This document shows positions 27,538-36,542 of a stretch of DNA of 64,000 nt, one piece after another; positions within the stretch are counted from its first letter, which is position 1, and each line of letters begins with the position of its first letter. Under the pieces are notes generated by a model. That model saw only the letters and a program-made list of their open reading frames with translations. It made no database searches and was not told where the DNA came from. The stretch comes from Alphaproteobacteria bacterium (GTDB taxonomy: Bacteria > Pseudomonadota > Alphaproteobacteria > Rickettsiales > SXRF01): NCBI GenBank assembly GCA_020049775.1, contig JAGVLO010000003.1, forward strand, positions 124,001 through 188,000, read 5' to 3'. Position numbers and translations under genes: made by a program.

Positions 27538-29433
27538 ATGCCAAAAGAGAACGAAAAACAACATATTTTTACGCGCCGTGCCGTCATATTCGGCGGGCTT
27601 CAGGCTGCCGCCTTCACGGCGCTGGCGGGCCGTCTATACTACCTGCAATTCATCAAATCCGACGAATATGCGACATTGTCGGAAAACAACCGCATCAAAC
27701 TGTTGCTGGTAGCGCCCGAGCGCGGGCATATCATGGACCGGTTCGGCATTCCTTTGGCTACTAATGATAAAAACTACCGTCTGTTCATTGATTACAGCAC
27801 ACTCAGCCAAAACAAGTTCCAGCAAACCGTATCGCAGATTAAAAACCTCATTGTGCTGCCTGAAAAGAAGATAAAGGCGCTGGAGGTTACACGTGTTTCT
27901 TCTGCCTCCATGCCGGAGCTGATTAAGGAACATCTGACATGGGAAGAGGTGTCGCTGATAGAGCTGCACCGGTTGGAAATGGCGGGTGTCAATATTGAAG
28001 TCGGGCAGATACGGCATTATCCGTTTGGTGAGAAGGCGGCACATCTCATAGGCTATGTCGGTGCGGTTTCGGAACAGGAATTATCAGAAGATGATCAGCC
28101 ACTGATGCGCCTGCCTGAATTCAAGATAGGCAAGAACGGTGTAGAAAAAATGCTGGAAGAACGTCTGCGAGGCGCTGCCGGTTTGCGCCAGCTGGAAGTG
28201 AACGTACATGGCGTGCCGGTGCGCGAGGTGGGTAACCGCGAAAGCATACCCGGTGAAAATGTCCGCCTTACCATTGACAGCCGTCTGCAGGATTACACGT
28301 CTGACATGGTGAAAGGGGAAAGTGCGGGTGTGGTGGTGATGGATGTGGACACTGGCAATATACTGGCGTTGGTGTCTATGCCCGGTTTTAACCCCGATAG
28401 TTTCAGCAAGGGAATTGCCAACGATTACTGGACAGAGCTAAGCAGCAACCTGAAGGCTCCACTGCTTAACAAGGCAATTACAGGTCAATACCCGCCAGGT
28501 TCGACGTTCAAGATGTTGGTGGGGCTGGCAGGGCTGGAGGCAGGGATAGTCAACCCGCACAGCACCGTGCATTGTCCCGGGCATTATTTTCTGGGCGATC
28601 ACCAGTTCAATTGCTGGAAGGAAGGTGGTCACGGCACGGTCAATTTCCGCACGGCGGTGCAGCAATCCTGTGATACCTATTTTTACACAGTGGCAGAGCG
28701 GGTTGGTATCAATCCCTACGCCAATATGGCGCGTAAATTTGGCTTGGGCCACGTGCATGATCTTGGGTTGATTAGCGAGAAACCGGGGATTATTCCTGAT
28801 CCGGACTGGAAAATGAAACGCTATAAGCAACGCTGGACGGGTGGCGATACCATCAATTGCTCCATCGGGCAGGGCTACGTACTGTCCACCCCCCTTCAGT
28901 TGGCGGTGATGACGGCGCGCATGGCCACTAGCCTTGAGGTAAAGCCGAGGCTTTATGTGCCTGCGGGTGAAGAAAGGCCGGAGTTTACACCTATGTCTGT
29001 TAAACCGGAATTACTGCAGCTTAACCGCGAAGCCATGTCGGCAGTGTGTAATGAACCCTCAGGCACGGCCTATGGTAAACGGATTGAAGAACCACGCTTT
29101 ATGATGGCAGGAAAGACCGGCACATCGCAGGTCAGAAAAATCACCCAGCGCGGCGTTAAGCAGGAAACCTTACCGTGGGAGGCGCGCCACCATGCGCTGT
29201 TTGTAGGGTTTGCGCCAGTGGACAAGCCAAAATTTGCTGCGGCCTGTATTGTTGAACATGGCGGTGGCGGATCGGCGGTGGCAGCGCCAATTGTGCGTGA
29301 TGTGTTATTGAAAATTCAGCAGTTGGACGAACAGGACCGCGCCAACGGACAAATACCCGCAGCTAACGAAACCAAGCCTGGCGAAACCAAGCCTGGCGAA
29401 ACCAAGCCGGTAACGGAAAAAACTGGGACTTAA
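27538..29433 (+). CDS. mrdA: Penicillin-binding protein 2, elongasome transpeptidase
   Basis: 631 residues. A membrane anchor (about 15-37) is followed by the PBP dimerisation domain (about 55-250) and the transpeptidase domain. The active-site motifs are complete: S322-T-F-K325 in PPGSTFKML, S377-C-D in QQSCDTYFY and K526-T-G in MAGKTGTSQV. It crosslinks lateral peptidoglycan under control of MreC/RodA. RodA is not encoded in the window. The C-terminus has a low-complexity tail with ETKPG repeated. The stop is nine bases from the convergent dksA stop. Confidence 0.96.
   Translation: MPKENEKQHIFTRRAVIFGGLQAAAFTALAGRLYYLQFIKSDEYATLSENNRIKLLLVAPERGHIMDRFGIPLATNDKNYRLFIDYSTLSQNKFQQTVSQIKNLIVLPEKKIKALEVTRVSSASMPELIKEHLTWEEVSLIELHRLEMAGVNIEVGQIRHYPFGEKAAHLIGYVGAVSEQELSEDDQPLMRLPEFKIGKNGVEKMLEERLRGAAGLRQLEVNVHGVPVREVGNRESIPGENVRLTIDSRLQDYTSDMVKGESAGVVVMDVDTGNILALVSMPGFNPDSFSKGIANDYWTELSSNLKAPLLNKAITGQYPPGSTFKMLVGLAGLEAGIVNPHSTVHCPGHYFLGDHQFNCWKEGGHGTVNFRTAVQQSCDTYFYTVAERVGINPYANMARKFGLGHVHDLGLISEKPGIIPDPDWKMKRYKQRWTGGDTINCSIGQGYVLSTPLQLAVMTARMATSLEVKPRLYVPAGEERPEFTPMSVKPELLQLNREAMSAVCNEPSGTAYGKRIEEPRFMMAGKTGTSQVRKITQRGVKQETLPWEARHHALFVGFAPVDKPKFAAACIVEHGGGGSAVAAPIVRDVLLKIQQLDEQDRANGQIPAANETKPGETKPGETKPVTEKTGT
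29368..29409 (+). repeat. 15-bp tandem repeat in the PBP2 tail
   Basis: The unit at 29368-29382 is repeated exactly at 29383-29397 and partly (12 bases, one change) at 29398-29409. It encodes repeated ETKPG at the disordered end of PBP2. Confidence 0.85.
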
Positions 29434-29442
29434 GCGCCTTGC

Positions 29443-29862
29443 TTATTCTTCGTCGATATACTGTTTTTCCATGCGCTCGTGGCGTTCCTGCGCCTCTATG
29501 GTCATGGTAGCAATCGGGCGGGCTTCCAGACGCTTGATGCCGATGGGTTCACCGGTTTCTTCACAATAACCGTAGGTGCCGTCTTCAATGCGCTTGAGGG
29601 CTGAATCGATTTTGCCGATGAGCTTCAGGTAGCGGTTGCGGGTGCGCAATTCCACACCTGCTTCGGTTTCCAGCGAAGCGCGGTCAGACAGGTCTGGCTC
29701 GCGCCAGTTTTCTTCCTTCAGGTTGTTGATGGTTTCCTGAGACTCAACCAGCAACTCTTCGCGCCATTTTTGAAGCTTTTGCTTGAAGTACTCCAGCTGG
29801 CGCGCGCTCATGTATTTTTCGCTCTCGGACGGCTGGTAATTTTTGGACAACTTGGCGGTCAT
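29443..29862 (-). CDS. dksA: DksA/TraR-family RNA polymerase-binding regulator
   Basis: 139 residues from the ATG at 29862, which has GAGG 5 nt upstream; an ATG five codons earlier is weaker. A coiled coil (about 20-100) carries the DxxDxA-type tip as EPDLSDRASLE. The zinc-finger region reads YGYCEETGEPIGIKRLEARPIA then TIEAQERHE. Only the first of the four classical cysteines remains, which I associate with alphaproteobacterial DksA proteins that do not need zinc. It modulates transcription initiation with ppGpp. It is convergent with the PBP2 gene and 152 bp from the convergent end of fliX. Confidence 0.92.
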   Translation of the reverse strand: MTAKLSKNYQPSESEKYMSARQLEYFKQKLQKWREELLVESQETINNLKEENWREPDLSDRASLETEAGVELRTRNRYLKLIGKIDSALKRIEDGTYGYCEETGEPIGIKRLEARPIATMTIEAQERHERMEKQYIDEE

Positions 29863-30014
29863 TTTTACCTCGAACAATCATCAACAGTTAAGGATAGCTG
29901 GTAGTATAGAGTAAAAGTCTGGGCTGTATAGTAAAAGTGTTTAAGAAAAGCAAGAATTACTTAGGTGGGCTGGGTTGTTGCAGACAATAAAGCCCTTAAA
30001 GAAAAAGCATATTT

Positions 30015-30467
30015 TCAGACTATATCTGATTGGGCCTTGTTTTGTATGGCCACTTCCAGCTTGGCAATCTCAACGGCCAGCCGCAGCTCGATTTCCTCTA
30101 TGAGGTCATTGAGTGCCGGGTCAGCAACAAATTGTTTTTCAACTGAAAGTTGGCGGCTTAAGTCCTGCATCAGATGTGCGGGCATATTTCCTGCCAGCAG
30201 CTGGTTGCGCAGGCGCTCAAGCACCTCGATCATGTTACTGCCCTGCTGCATCAGCTTTTTGCGGCGGATGTCTTCTTCCGAAATTTCCTGCAGGGCCAGA
30301 AGGTTGGTGAGTGCTGTATTGGTAATGTCCGTTACCGACACCGTGCTGCTGGGTTCGCTCGCTTCAGAACTGGCAAGCAAACTGGCAAAACTGGAGGTTG
30401 AAGCGGACTCACCCTTTTTTTTCGGGCCGCTTGCCGGGGTAATAGTGCCGTAACCGGTGATTTTCAT
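30015..30467 (-). CDS. fliX: Flagellar assembly regulator FliX
   Basis: 150 residues. The N-terminus MKITGYGTITP, a disordered Ser-rich stretch, then LLALQEIS..DIRRKKLMQQGSNMIEVLERLRNQLL and a final EIELRLAVEIAKLEVA helix match the FliX family of alphaproteobacteria. In Caulobacter FliX couples assembly of early flagellar structures to FlbD-dependent sigma-54 transcription. Here it is divergent from flgI, with 282 bp between the two starts, and a sigma-54-like promoter faces flgI. flbD is not in the window. Confidence 0.85.
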   Translation of the reverse strand: MKITGYGTITPASGPKKKGESASTSSFASLLASSEASEPSSTVSVTDITNTALTNLLALQEISEEDIRRKKLMQQGSNMIEVLERLRNQLLAGNMPAHLMQDLSRQLSVEKQFVADPALNDLIEEIELRLAVEIAKLEVAIQNKAQSDIV

Positions 30468-30698
30468 AAGCCGCTCATTTCTATCTTCTTACTATACCAG
30501 TGTTTTTCTACAGGTAAACAGTGCATGTTCGGCTCTATATTCTGACCCCTGTTCCGGCGCGGACAAGGCAAAAAATGCCCAGCTCATTTTAGTGCCTTAC
30601 ATGGGCGTGTAATCCAGCCACCATAATCGTCGGAAAATATCCATTTATATATAATAAAATCATATAGTTGATATAAAAAATTAACCACTTTTCTGGGT

Positions 30699-30714
30699 TG
30701 GCATGAGAATCGCT
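30699..30714 (+). promoter_or_regulatory. Sigma-54-type promoter before flgI
   Basis: TGGCATGAGAATCGCT has the invariant GG and GC with exactly ten bases between. It differs from the TGGCACG-N4-TTGCW consensus at two positions. The predicted start of transcription is about 20 bases before the ATG at 30750. The rest of the 282-bp fliX-flgI gap is AT-rich with no gene. Confidence 0.65.
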
Positions 30715-30749
30715 ACTAGGTTTCCCAAGTAACTTACAGAGACCTATTT

Positions 30750-32009
30750 ATGCGACAGACCCAGACAAATAGACACATGGCAAACAGACAGGTGGTTTTA
30801 TGGGCCAGCACCCGTACAGCCGTGATGGATGGCACGGATATGGGCCCCGACAATCAGTGGGTGGCGTTGATAGGGGTACGCTTTCTGTACATGATGCAGA
30901 TATTTATCCTTATCATGTGGGCCTATCTGTCGGCCTTTACCAGCGATGCCCGTGCCGAAGCCCGCATCAAGGACATCGTCAATTTTGAAGGTGTGCGCCA
31001 GAATATGCTGATGGGGTATGGGCTGGTTGTGGGTTTAAACGGCACCGGCGATAAGCTGAACAATAACGCATTTACCGAACAAAGTCTGATTGCGTTTCTG
31101 GAGCGTCAGGGCGTGAACACACGCGGCGCATCGCTGAAAAGCAAAAACGTGGCAGCGGTTACCGTGACGGCCATGTTGCCGCCTTTCTCACGCAATGGCA
31201 GCCCGATTGACGTGACTGTCAGCGCTATGGGTGATGCCAAGGATTTAACCGGCGGCATGCTGCTGGCCACATCATTATATGGTGCGGATGGCGAGGTATA
31301 TGCCGTGGCGCAGGGCGCTGTATCTATCGGTGGTTTCAAGGCTGCCAGTGAGAAAGCGGCGGCCACCTTAACCAAGGGCGTGCCTACCTCCGGCTATGTT
31401 GCCAATGGCGCCATTGTTGAAAAAGAAATCGATTTCAAGCTCAATAGTATGGCAGAGCTGAAAATGTCGCTACGCAATCCGGATATAACAACCGCAGAAG
31501 CGATTGCCACTGCCATCAATTCCAATGTCGGTCCCGGCCTTGCCGCGGTATCTGACCCGGGTACGGTTGTGCTGCAGGTTCCCGCTATTTATAATAACAG
31601 GGTAACGCAGCTGCTGGCGGAAGTAGAAAAACTTAAGGTGGAAACCGATCAGGTGGCGCGTATCGTAATAGACGAAGCCTCAGGCACGATTGTGATGGGC
31701 GAGAACGTGCATATCGACACCGTCGCTGTGGCACAGGGCAATCTTGTTGTGAAAGTTACCGAGACCAAGGAAGTATCGCAGCCGGGCGCGTTTGCGCCGG
31801 AAGGTGCGCAAACGGTGACGACTACCACTTCTGAAATTACGGTGGACGATGGCGGCGAAAAGCAAATGGCGGTGCTTAAGCAGGGTGCGACGCTCAAAGA
31901 CCTTGTTGCCGGACTTAATGCGCTTGGCGTAGGCCCGCGTGACCTGATTACCATATTGCAGACTATCAAGGCCGCAGGCGCACTGCAGGCAGAAATCCAG
32001 ACGAGGTAA
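30750..32009 (+). CDS. flgI: Flagellar P-ring protein FlgI
   Basis: 419 residues. It forms the periplasmic P-ring around the rod. The signal peptide core is FLYMMQIFILIMWAYLSAF, with cleavage expected after SDARA near residue 70. The mature protein begins ARIKDIVNFEGVRQNMLMGYGLVVGLNGTGD, classic FlgI, and ends with GVGPRDLITILQTIKAAGALQAEI. The first 45 residues before the signal core are extra relative to the family. The true start could be further in, but the sigma-54 promoter position favours the first ATG. It leads the flgI-flgJ-flgN-flgK-flgL run. Confidence 0.94.
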   Translation: MRQTQTNRHMANRQVVLWASTRTAVMDGTDMGPDNQWVALIGVRFLYMMQIFILIMWAYLSAFTSDARAEARIKDIVNFEGVRQNMLMGYGLVVGLNGTGDKLNNNAFTEQSLIAFLERQGVNTRGASLKSKNVAAVTVTAMLPPFSRNGSPIDVTVSAMGDAKDLTGGMLLATSLYGADGEVYAVAQGAVSIGGFKAASEKAAATLTKGVPTSGYVANGAIVEKEIDFKLNSMAELKMSLRNPDITTAEAIATAINSNVGPGLAAVSDPGTVVLQVPAIYNNRVTQLLAEVEKLKVETDQVARIVIDEASGTIVMGENVHIDTVAVAQGNLVVKVTETKEVSQPGAFAPEGAQTVTTTTSEITVDDGGEKQMAVLKQGATLKDLVAGLNALGVGPRDLITILQTIKAAGALQAEIQTR

Positions 32010-32014
32010 CGGCC

Positions 32015-32356
32015 ATGATCAGCGCATCCAACACGGCAGTATTGATGGCACAGGGAACAAGTGGCTTTGCTGCTGATCCGCTGAGTGCGCTGACGTCAAA
32101 GGATAAGGCGTCCAAGCTGAGTGCAAGCCAGATTGACGGTGTGGCCAAGGATTTTGAATCCATGTTTATCGGCATCATGCTCGAGCAGATGTTCGGTGAT
32201 TCGCTGGGCAGCGAGATGTTCGGCGATAAGCAGACGGCCGATGTGTACAAGGGCCTGATGATGGAATCTTACGGCAAGGAAATCACCAACGCCGGAGGTA
32301 TCGGCGTAGCGCCTTATGTGAAGGCGGAATTACTGAAATTACAGGAACAGGAGTAA
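32015..32356 (+). CDS. flgJ: Rod-binding protein, FlgJ N-terminal type
   Basis: 113 residues, only the rod-binding domain of FlgJ: AKDFESMFIGIMLEQMFGDS and FGDKQTADVYKGLMMESYGKEITNAGGIGVAPYV. The muramidase half of enterobacterial FlgJ is absent, as is usual in alphaproteobacteria, so wall clearance must come from another enzyme. GAGG precedes the ATG, and it follows flgI by five bases. It caps or scaffolds rod assembly in the periplasm. Confidence 0.88.
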   Translation: MISASNTAVLMAQGTSGFAADPLSALTSKDKASKLSASQIDGVAKDFESMFIGIMLEQMFGDSLGSEMFGDKQTADVYKGLMMESYGKEITNAGGIGVAPYVKAELLKLQEQE

Positions 32357-32360
32357 CAAT

Positions 32361-32813
32361 ATGAGTAGCGAACCCAAAAAACCGGCAACAGCAGAGCTGA
32401 ACGTACAGGATGTGGTGACGCTGACGGCACGGCTGGCGCAGCTGCTGGCAGAGGAAGTGGATTTGCTCGGTGAAATGAAAGTTGCCAAGATTGAGGCGCT
32501 GCAAAAGGAAAAACTGTTTCTGATAAATGCGCTGGAAGCACAGCGCAAGCTGGTTGACCGCAACCCGCACTTGCTGGAAACCATTCCATCGCAAGACAAG
32601 AAAGACCTGCAGGACGTGGTCGAGCTGTTCAATGACATTCTGGAAGAAAATCACCGCAAGCTTCTGGTGGCGAAGGAAATCAACCATAAAGTCGTACAGG
32701 CCATTACCGATGTGGTGAAACAGAGTACCCGCCGCCCTGTCTATGATGGCAAGGGAACGACCAACCAGGCGCCGTATGAAACCTTGTCCGTGACGTTGGA
32801 CAAGACAATTTAG
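32361..32813 (+). CDS. FlgN-like chaperone for hook-associated proteins
   Basis: 150 residues, nearly all helix (LTARLAQLLAEEVDLLGEMKVAKIEALQKEKLFLINALEAQ). Helical content, size and position directly before flgK fit FlgN, the cytoplasmic export chaperone for FlgK and FlgL. Family assignment is by pattern and context; sequence identity in this family is low. AGGAG precedes the ATG. It is nine bases from flgK. Confidence 0.7.
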   Translation: MSSEPKKPATAELNVQDVVTLTARLAQLLAEEVDLLGEMKVAKIEALQKEKLFLINALEAQRKLVDRNPHLLETIPSQDKKDLQDVVELFNDILEENHRKLLVAKEINHKVVQAITDVVKQSTRRPVYDGKGTTNQAPYETLSVTLDKTI

Positions 32814-32822
32814 CGAGGAAAC

Positions 32823-35543
32823 ATGAGTCTTACCCTTGCACTTAACACAGCACTGACCGGACTGAATGTCAGCCAGCAATCACTGGCGGTTCTGTCGCAG
32901 AATATTGCCAATGCCAACACACCCGGCTACAGCCGTCAGGTTGCTACGCAGCAGGCATTGTCGCTGGGTGGCAGGGGCGCGGGTGTACAGATTGAAGAAG
33001 TTGTTCGCCGCGTGGATGAATATCTCAACAACGCTATGCGCAACCAGAGCGCAAGCCTTGGCCAGACTTCGCTGACCAATGACTACTCAACGCGTATCCA
33101 GCTGCTATTAGGGCAGCCCGGCAGCAATAACAGCATCGACAGTTATGTGAATACATTCTTCAACAACATGCGCTCGCTGGCGCAAACACCGGATGATACC
33201 ACCCTGCAACGCACGGCGGTTAATAGCGGTGTTTCGCTAGCAAACCAGATACAGAACCTTGCGACTGCACTGCGTGACCTGCAATTCCAAGCCGATCAGG
33301 ATATCGCTAGTTCAGTGACAGATATCAACCAGAAACTTACCGAGATACACCAGCTCAATGTCAACATTGTCAATGCACGTTCACTGGGAAGAGGCACAGC
33401 AGATCTTGAGGATCAGCGCGATGTGCTTATTCGCGGTGTGTCGGAATATGTAAGCATCAGCACGTTTGAGCGTGATACGGGTGCTATCAATATTGTAACC
33501 ACTACCGGCATCAGCCTGCTGGACGACAATCAATATCAATTGACCTACACACCGGCGGTGTCTCCTGAAACATTCTCGAATGGCTCGAGCATTTCTGCTC
33601 TGGCGGTGAATCGCTTGAATGAAAACGGTGACTTTGACGGCAACTCGATTGACCTTGTTACCGGCGGTAGTGCAAGCAACGTCACCAGCTTTGTAAGCCT
33701 TGGCAAGCTAGAGGCACTCGTACGCATGCGTGATCAAGACGTACCGGATATTATTGAAGGCCTTGATATGATGGCCTCTACGCTGCGCGATCAGGTGAAC
33801 ACCATACATAATATGGGTAGCGGTTTTCCTGGTGCTAACGGTTTTACCGGCAGCCGTCTTGTCGGTGCTAGTGATTTCAGCCTGTGGTCCGGCGAAGTGC
33901 GTATTGCCGTGCTGGGTCAGGACGGCCAGCCTTTAACGTCGCCCTATCCGGATGAAACCGGTTTCATGCCGCTGACGATTGACATGGAAAAACTGGTGGG
34001 CGCTGGCGGTGTCGGATATCCGTCCACGCAGGATATCATCAATGAGATAAACCAGTATTACGGTGTGCAGCAGCGTAAAGTAGAAGTAGGCAACCTCAAT
34101 AATATACGCCTTGTATCGGATGTGGCGTCGCTGCCGGGCAATCCGCCGCAATTTACTTTTGACTTCGACCTCAATAATATCTCCGGATCTTCGGCCAAAT
34201 TTTATGTCACCGATGTAGATATGCTCGATGACACCAGCACCAGTCTTGGAACAGAAACTTCTACGATACCGAGCGTTGCACTCGATGCCGCCAGCACATT
34301 TACAACAACCAACGGCAGCCAGACCGTTACCATCACCACCACGGGCGGTGCAAACGGTCTAAGCGACGGGCAGGTGGTTTATCTGCGGGACCCCGGCATG
34401 GTCATTAACGGCATTCCTGCTGTTGATCTTACCGGCTATTTCACGATTACGAACGTAACGGCGACTTCGTTTGACATTGTGGTTACCAATGCTGCGACCG
34501 CTACCGGTGCAGTGGGTGTGGCAGGCCTTGAAGCATTGCCGCCATACACAACAGCACCAGTCGGTAGTAACACGCGTGCTTATGAGAACGGGCTATTAAG
34601 TTTCGACCTGTCGGCGAATCCCAGCTCTGCCTATTATACGATCAATGTATCGGTAGGTGTCGATGATGGTACGGGCGTGGTGAAAACATCCGTTATCAGC
34701 TACCGCATCAATAACTCGGAAAGCAACCTGCGTAATATGCGCCTGTCGGCGATTGCCGCTTCAGGGCAGGCAACACTCGTGCAGCCTACTTCCTCGCAGC
34801 CGCTGATGCGGGCGATTATGGTGGATGCAGATGGTAACGAACTACCCAAGATTGGCACGGCTTACACTACGCTTGAAAACGGCTACCTTAAACTGGTGGC
34901 AGGCAACAGCACGAGCGTAGTGGCAGTTGACAGCCTCGACAGCCAGCAGGAAGGCAGGCCGAACGACGTGCCGCCGCTGGCGGGAAGCAACCGTGGTTTT
35001 TCTTATTATTTCGAACTGAATAACTTTTTTAAATCGAATGAATCCACTGCCACCGGCGATACGATTGCCAACAGCGCCATTCGATTTGCGGTGGAAGACC
35101 ACATCCGCACCAACCCCGGCCTGCTGTCGCTGGGAAGTCTTGTGCGTGTTCCGCAATCATCAGATCCGGATGCTACGCCGCTTTATACCTACCAGCGTAA
35201 CGCAGGTGACAACACGGTCTTGCGCCAGATATCCGACCTTGGCACCAGCTCCGTATTTTTTGCGCAGGCAGGCAGCCTGAGCCAGACCACGCGCTCATTC
35301 AGCGCTTATGCGGCACAGATTGTCGGTTCGGCTTCGACTAACGCCGCTACTGCGAAAAACGACGCGCTCAATGCAGAGTCACTCATGAACGGATATACAC
35401 AGCGAGCGTCAGCCGTTAGCGGCGTCAATCTGGATACAGAACTTGCAAACACGGTGATTTACCAAAATTCCTACGCGGCTTCAGCGCGCGTGATTTCGGT
35501 GGCGAACGAATTATTTGATACCTTGCTGCAAACATTTAGGTAG
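32823..35543 (+). CDS. flgK: Hook-associated protein FlgK (HAP1), enlarged
   Basis: 906 residues, far longer than the roughly 550 of enterobacterial FlgK. The conserved ends are intact: LALNTALTGLNVSQQSLAVLSQNIANANTPGYSRQ at the start and GVNLDTELANTVIYQNSYAASARVISVANELFDTLLQTFR at the end. The middle is expanded. Residues about 485-575 form a module (TNGSQTVTI...GYFTITNV...SFDIVVTNAATATGA) that also occurs twice in FlgE. It joins the hook to the filament. A GAGGAAA site precedes the ATG. Confidence 0.95.
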   Translation: MSLTLALNTALTGLNVSQQSLAVLSQNIANANTPGYSRQVATQQALSLGGRGAGVQIEEVVRRVDEYLNNAMRNQSASLGQTSLTNDYSTRIQLLLGQPGSNNSIDSYVNTFFNNMRSLAQTPDDTTLQRTAVNSGVSLANQIQNLATALRDLQFQADQDIASSVTDINQKLTEIHQLNVNIVNARSLGRGTADLEDQRDVLIRGVSEYVSISTFERDTGAINIVTTTGISLLDDNQYQLTYTPAVSPETFSNGSSISALAVNRLNENGDFDGNSIDLVTGGSASNVTSFVSLGKLEALVRMRDQDVPDIIEGLDMMASTLRDQVNTIHNMGSGFPGANGFTGSRLVGASDFSLWSGEVRIAVLGQDGQPLTSPYPDETGFMPLTIDMEKLVGAGGVGYPSTQDIINEINQYYGVQQRKVEVGNLNNIRLVSDVASLPGNPPQFTFDFDLNNISGSSAKFYVTDVDMLDDTSTSLGTETSTIPSVALDAASTFTTTNGSQTVTITTTGGANGLSDGQVVYLRDPGMVINGIPAVDLTGYFTITNVTATSFDIVVTNAATATGAVGVAGLEALPPYTTAPVGSNTRAYENGLLSFDLSANPSSAYYTINVSVGVDDGTGVVKTSVISYRINNSESNLRNMRLSAIAASGQATLVQPTSSQPLMRAIMVDADGNELPKIGTAYTTLENGYLKLVAGNSTSVVAVDSLDSQQEGRPNDVPPLAGSNRGFSYYFELNNFFKSNESTATGDTIANSAIRFAVEDHIRTNPGLLSLGSLVRVPQSSDPDATPLYTYQRNAGDNTVLRQISDLGTSSVFFAQAGSLSQTTRSFSAYAAQIVGSASTNAATAKNDALNAESLMNGYTQRASAVSGVNLDTELANTVIYQNSYAASARVISVANELFDTLLQTFR

Positions 35544-35568
35544 CAGGAATAGGCATTAGGAGAAAATT

Positions 35569-36477
35569 ATGGCAGTCAACGGCGTAAGCACATTTCAGGT
35601 CTTTCAGCAAACGCTGACGGATGTGATCAAGGTACAGACTGAACTCACGCAGCAACAGGGCCAGCTTTCGAGCGGCAATAAATCGCGTGATTTTGCAGGC
35701 ATTGCAAACCAGCTGCAGCAATACCTTTCGCTGAATGAATCAGTTTCAAAAAGCGACCAGTACCTCAATGACAACCAGATTATTATCGAACGGCTGGATA
35801 CTACCAGCAGCATACTTAACCAGCTGATTACCACTGCGACCGAACTTAACAGCCTTATTTCACAGCGCCGCACTGGTGTTCAGAGCAATGGGGCATTCAA
35901 TCTTCAGCTGGATGGCAAATGGCAGATTATTGCTTCGCAGCTTAATACCAGTTCTTCTGGGCGCTACCTGTTCAGTGGTACCAAAGTGGATTCACCTGCG
36001 GTGGATACCACGGCTTTCCCGACACTGTCTGTGCCTGGTGTGCCGGACGACAGCTATTATCTTGGCAGCGAACAGGACATTACGGCACAGGCGGACGATA
36101 ACGTATCGCTGATATACAACGTGCGTGCGGACGATCCTGGCTTCCAGAAAATTTTTGCTGGTATGGCTCTGGCAAAACAGGCCAATGATGAAAACAGTGA
36201 TGTGCTGTTCCAGCAGGCCTTCACTTTCATACAGGAAGGCGTGCAGGACATTATCTCGGTGCGTGCCAAGGTGGATGCTAATAAGGTCAGCGTTACCGAC
36301 GTGAATAAAACGCACGAGAGCTTCAAACTGTACTGGAAGGGTCTTCAGGAAAGCATCGGTAATACGGACATTTTGTCTGTTTCTACTGAAGTGGCTGTAA
36401 ATCAAGGTATTTTGCAAGCGGCTTTTCAGGCCTTTGCGAAAATTAATTCCTTGAGGCTTTCGGATTTTTTGAGGTAA
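35569..36477 (+). CDS. flgL: Hook-associated protein FlgL (HAP3)
   Basis: 302 residues of normal size. The flagellin-like N-terminus is STFQVFQQTLTDVIKVQTELTQQQGQLSSGNKSRDFAGIANQLQQYLSLNE, and the C-terminus shows SVSTEVAVNQGILQAAFQAFAKINSLRLSDFL. The central GRYLFSGTKVDSPAVD segment is typical. It forms the distal hook-filament junction. TAGGAG lies seven bases before the ATG, and it follows flgK by 25 bp. Confidence 0.93.
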   Translation: MAVNGVSTFQVFQQTLTDVIKVQTELTQQQGQLSSGNKSRDFAGIANQLQQYLSLNESVSKSDQYLNDNQIIIERLDTTSSILNQLITTATELNSLISQRRTGVQSNGAFNLQLDGKWQIIASQLNTSSSGRYLFSGTKVDSPAVDTTAFPTLSVPGVPDDSYYLGSEQDITAQADDNVSLIYNVRADDPGFQKIFAGMALAKQANDENSDVLFQQAFTFIQEGVQDIISVRAKVDANKVSVTDVNKTHESFKLYWKGLQESIGNTDILSVSTEVAVNQGILQAAFQAFAKINSLRLSDFLR

Positions 36478-36483
36478 ATTAAT

Positions 36484-36519
36484 ATGACTATACCCCTGCT
36501 GGGAGGCAGGTTATAGTCG
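36484..36519 (+). promoter_or_regulatory. Imperfect hairpin between flgL and fliW
   Basis: GACTATA and TATAGTC flank imperfectly paired CCCCTGC/GGCAGG around a short loop. There is no following T-tract, so it is more likely a processing or pausing structure than a terminator. Confidence 0.35.
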
Positions 36520-36542
36520 CAGACGATAAAAAGGCGGTATTT

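Noticed and set aside
29443-29862. DksA missing zinc cysteines as a sign of a decayed gene
   Set aside because: The frame and coiled coil are intact, and alphaproteobacterial DksA proteins commonly lack these cysteines.
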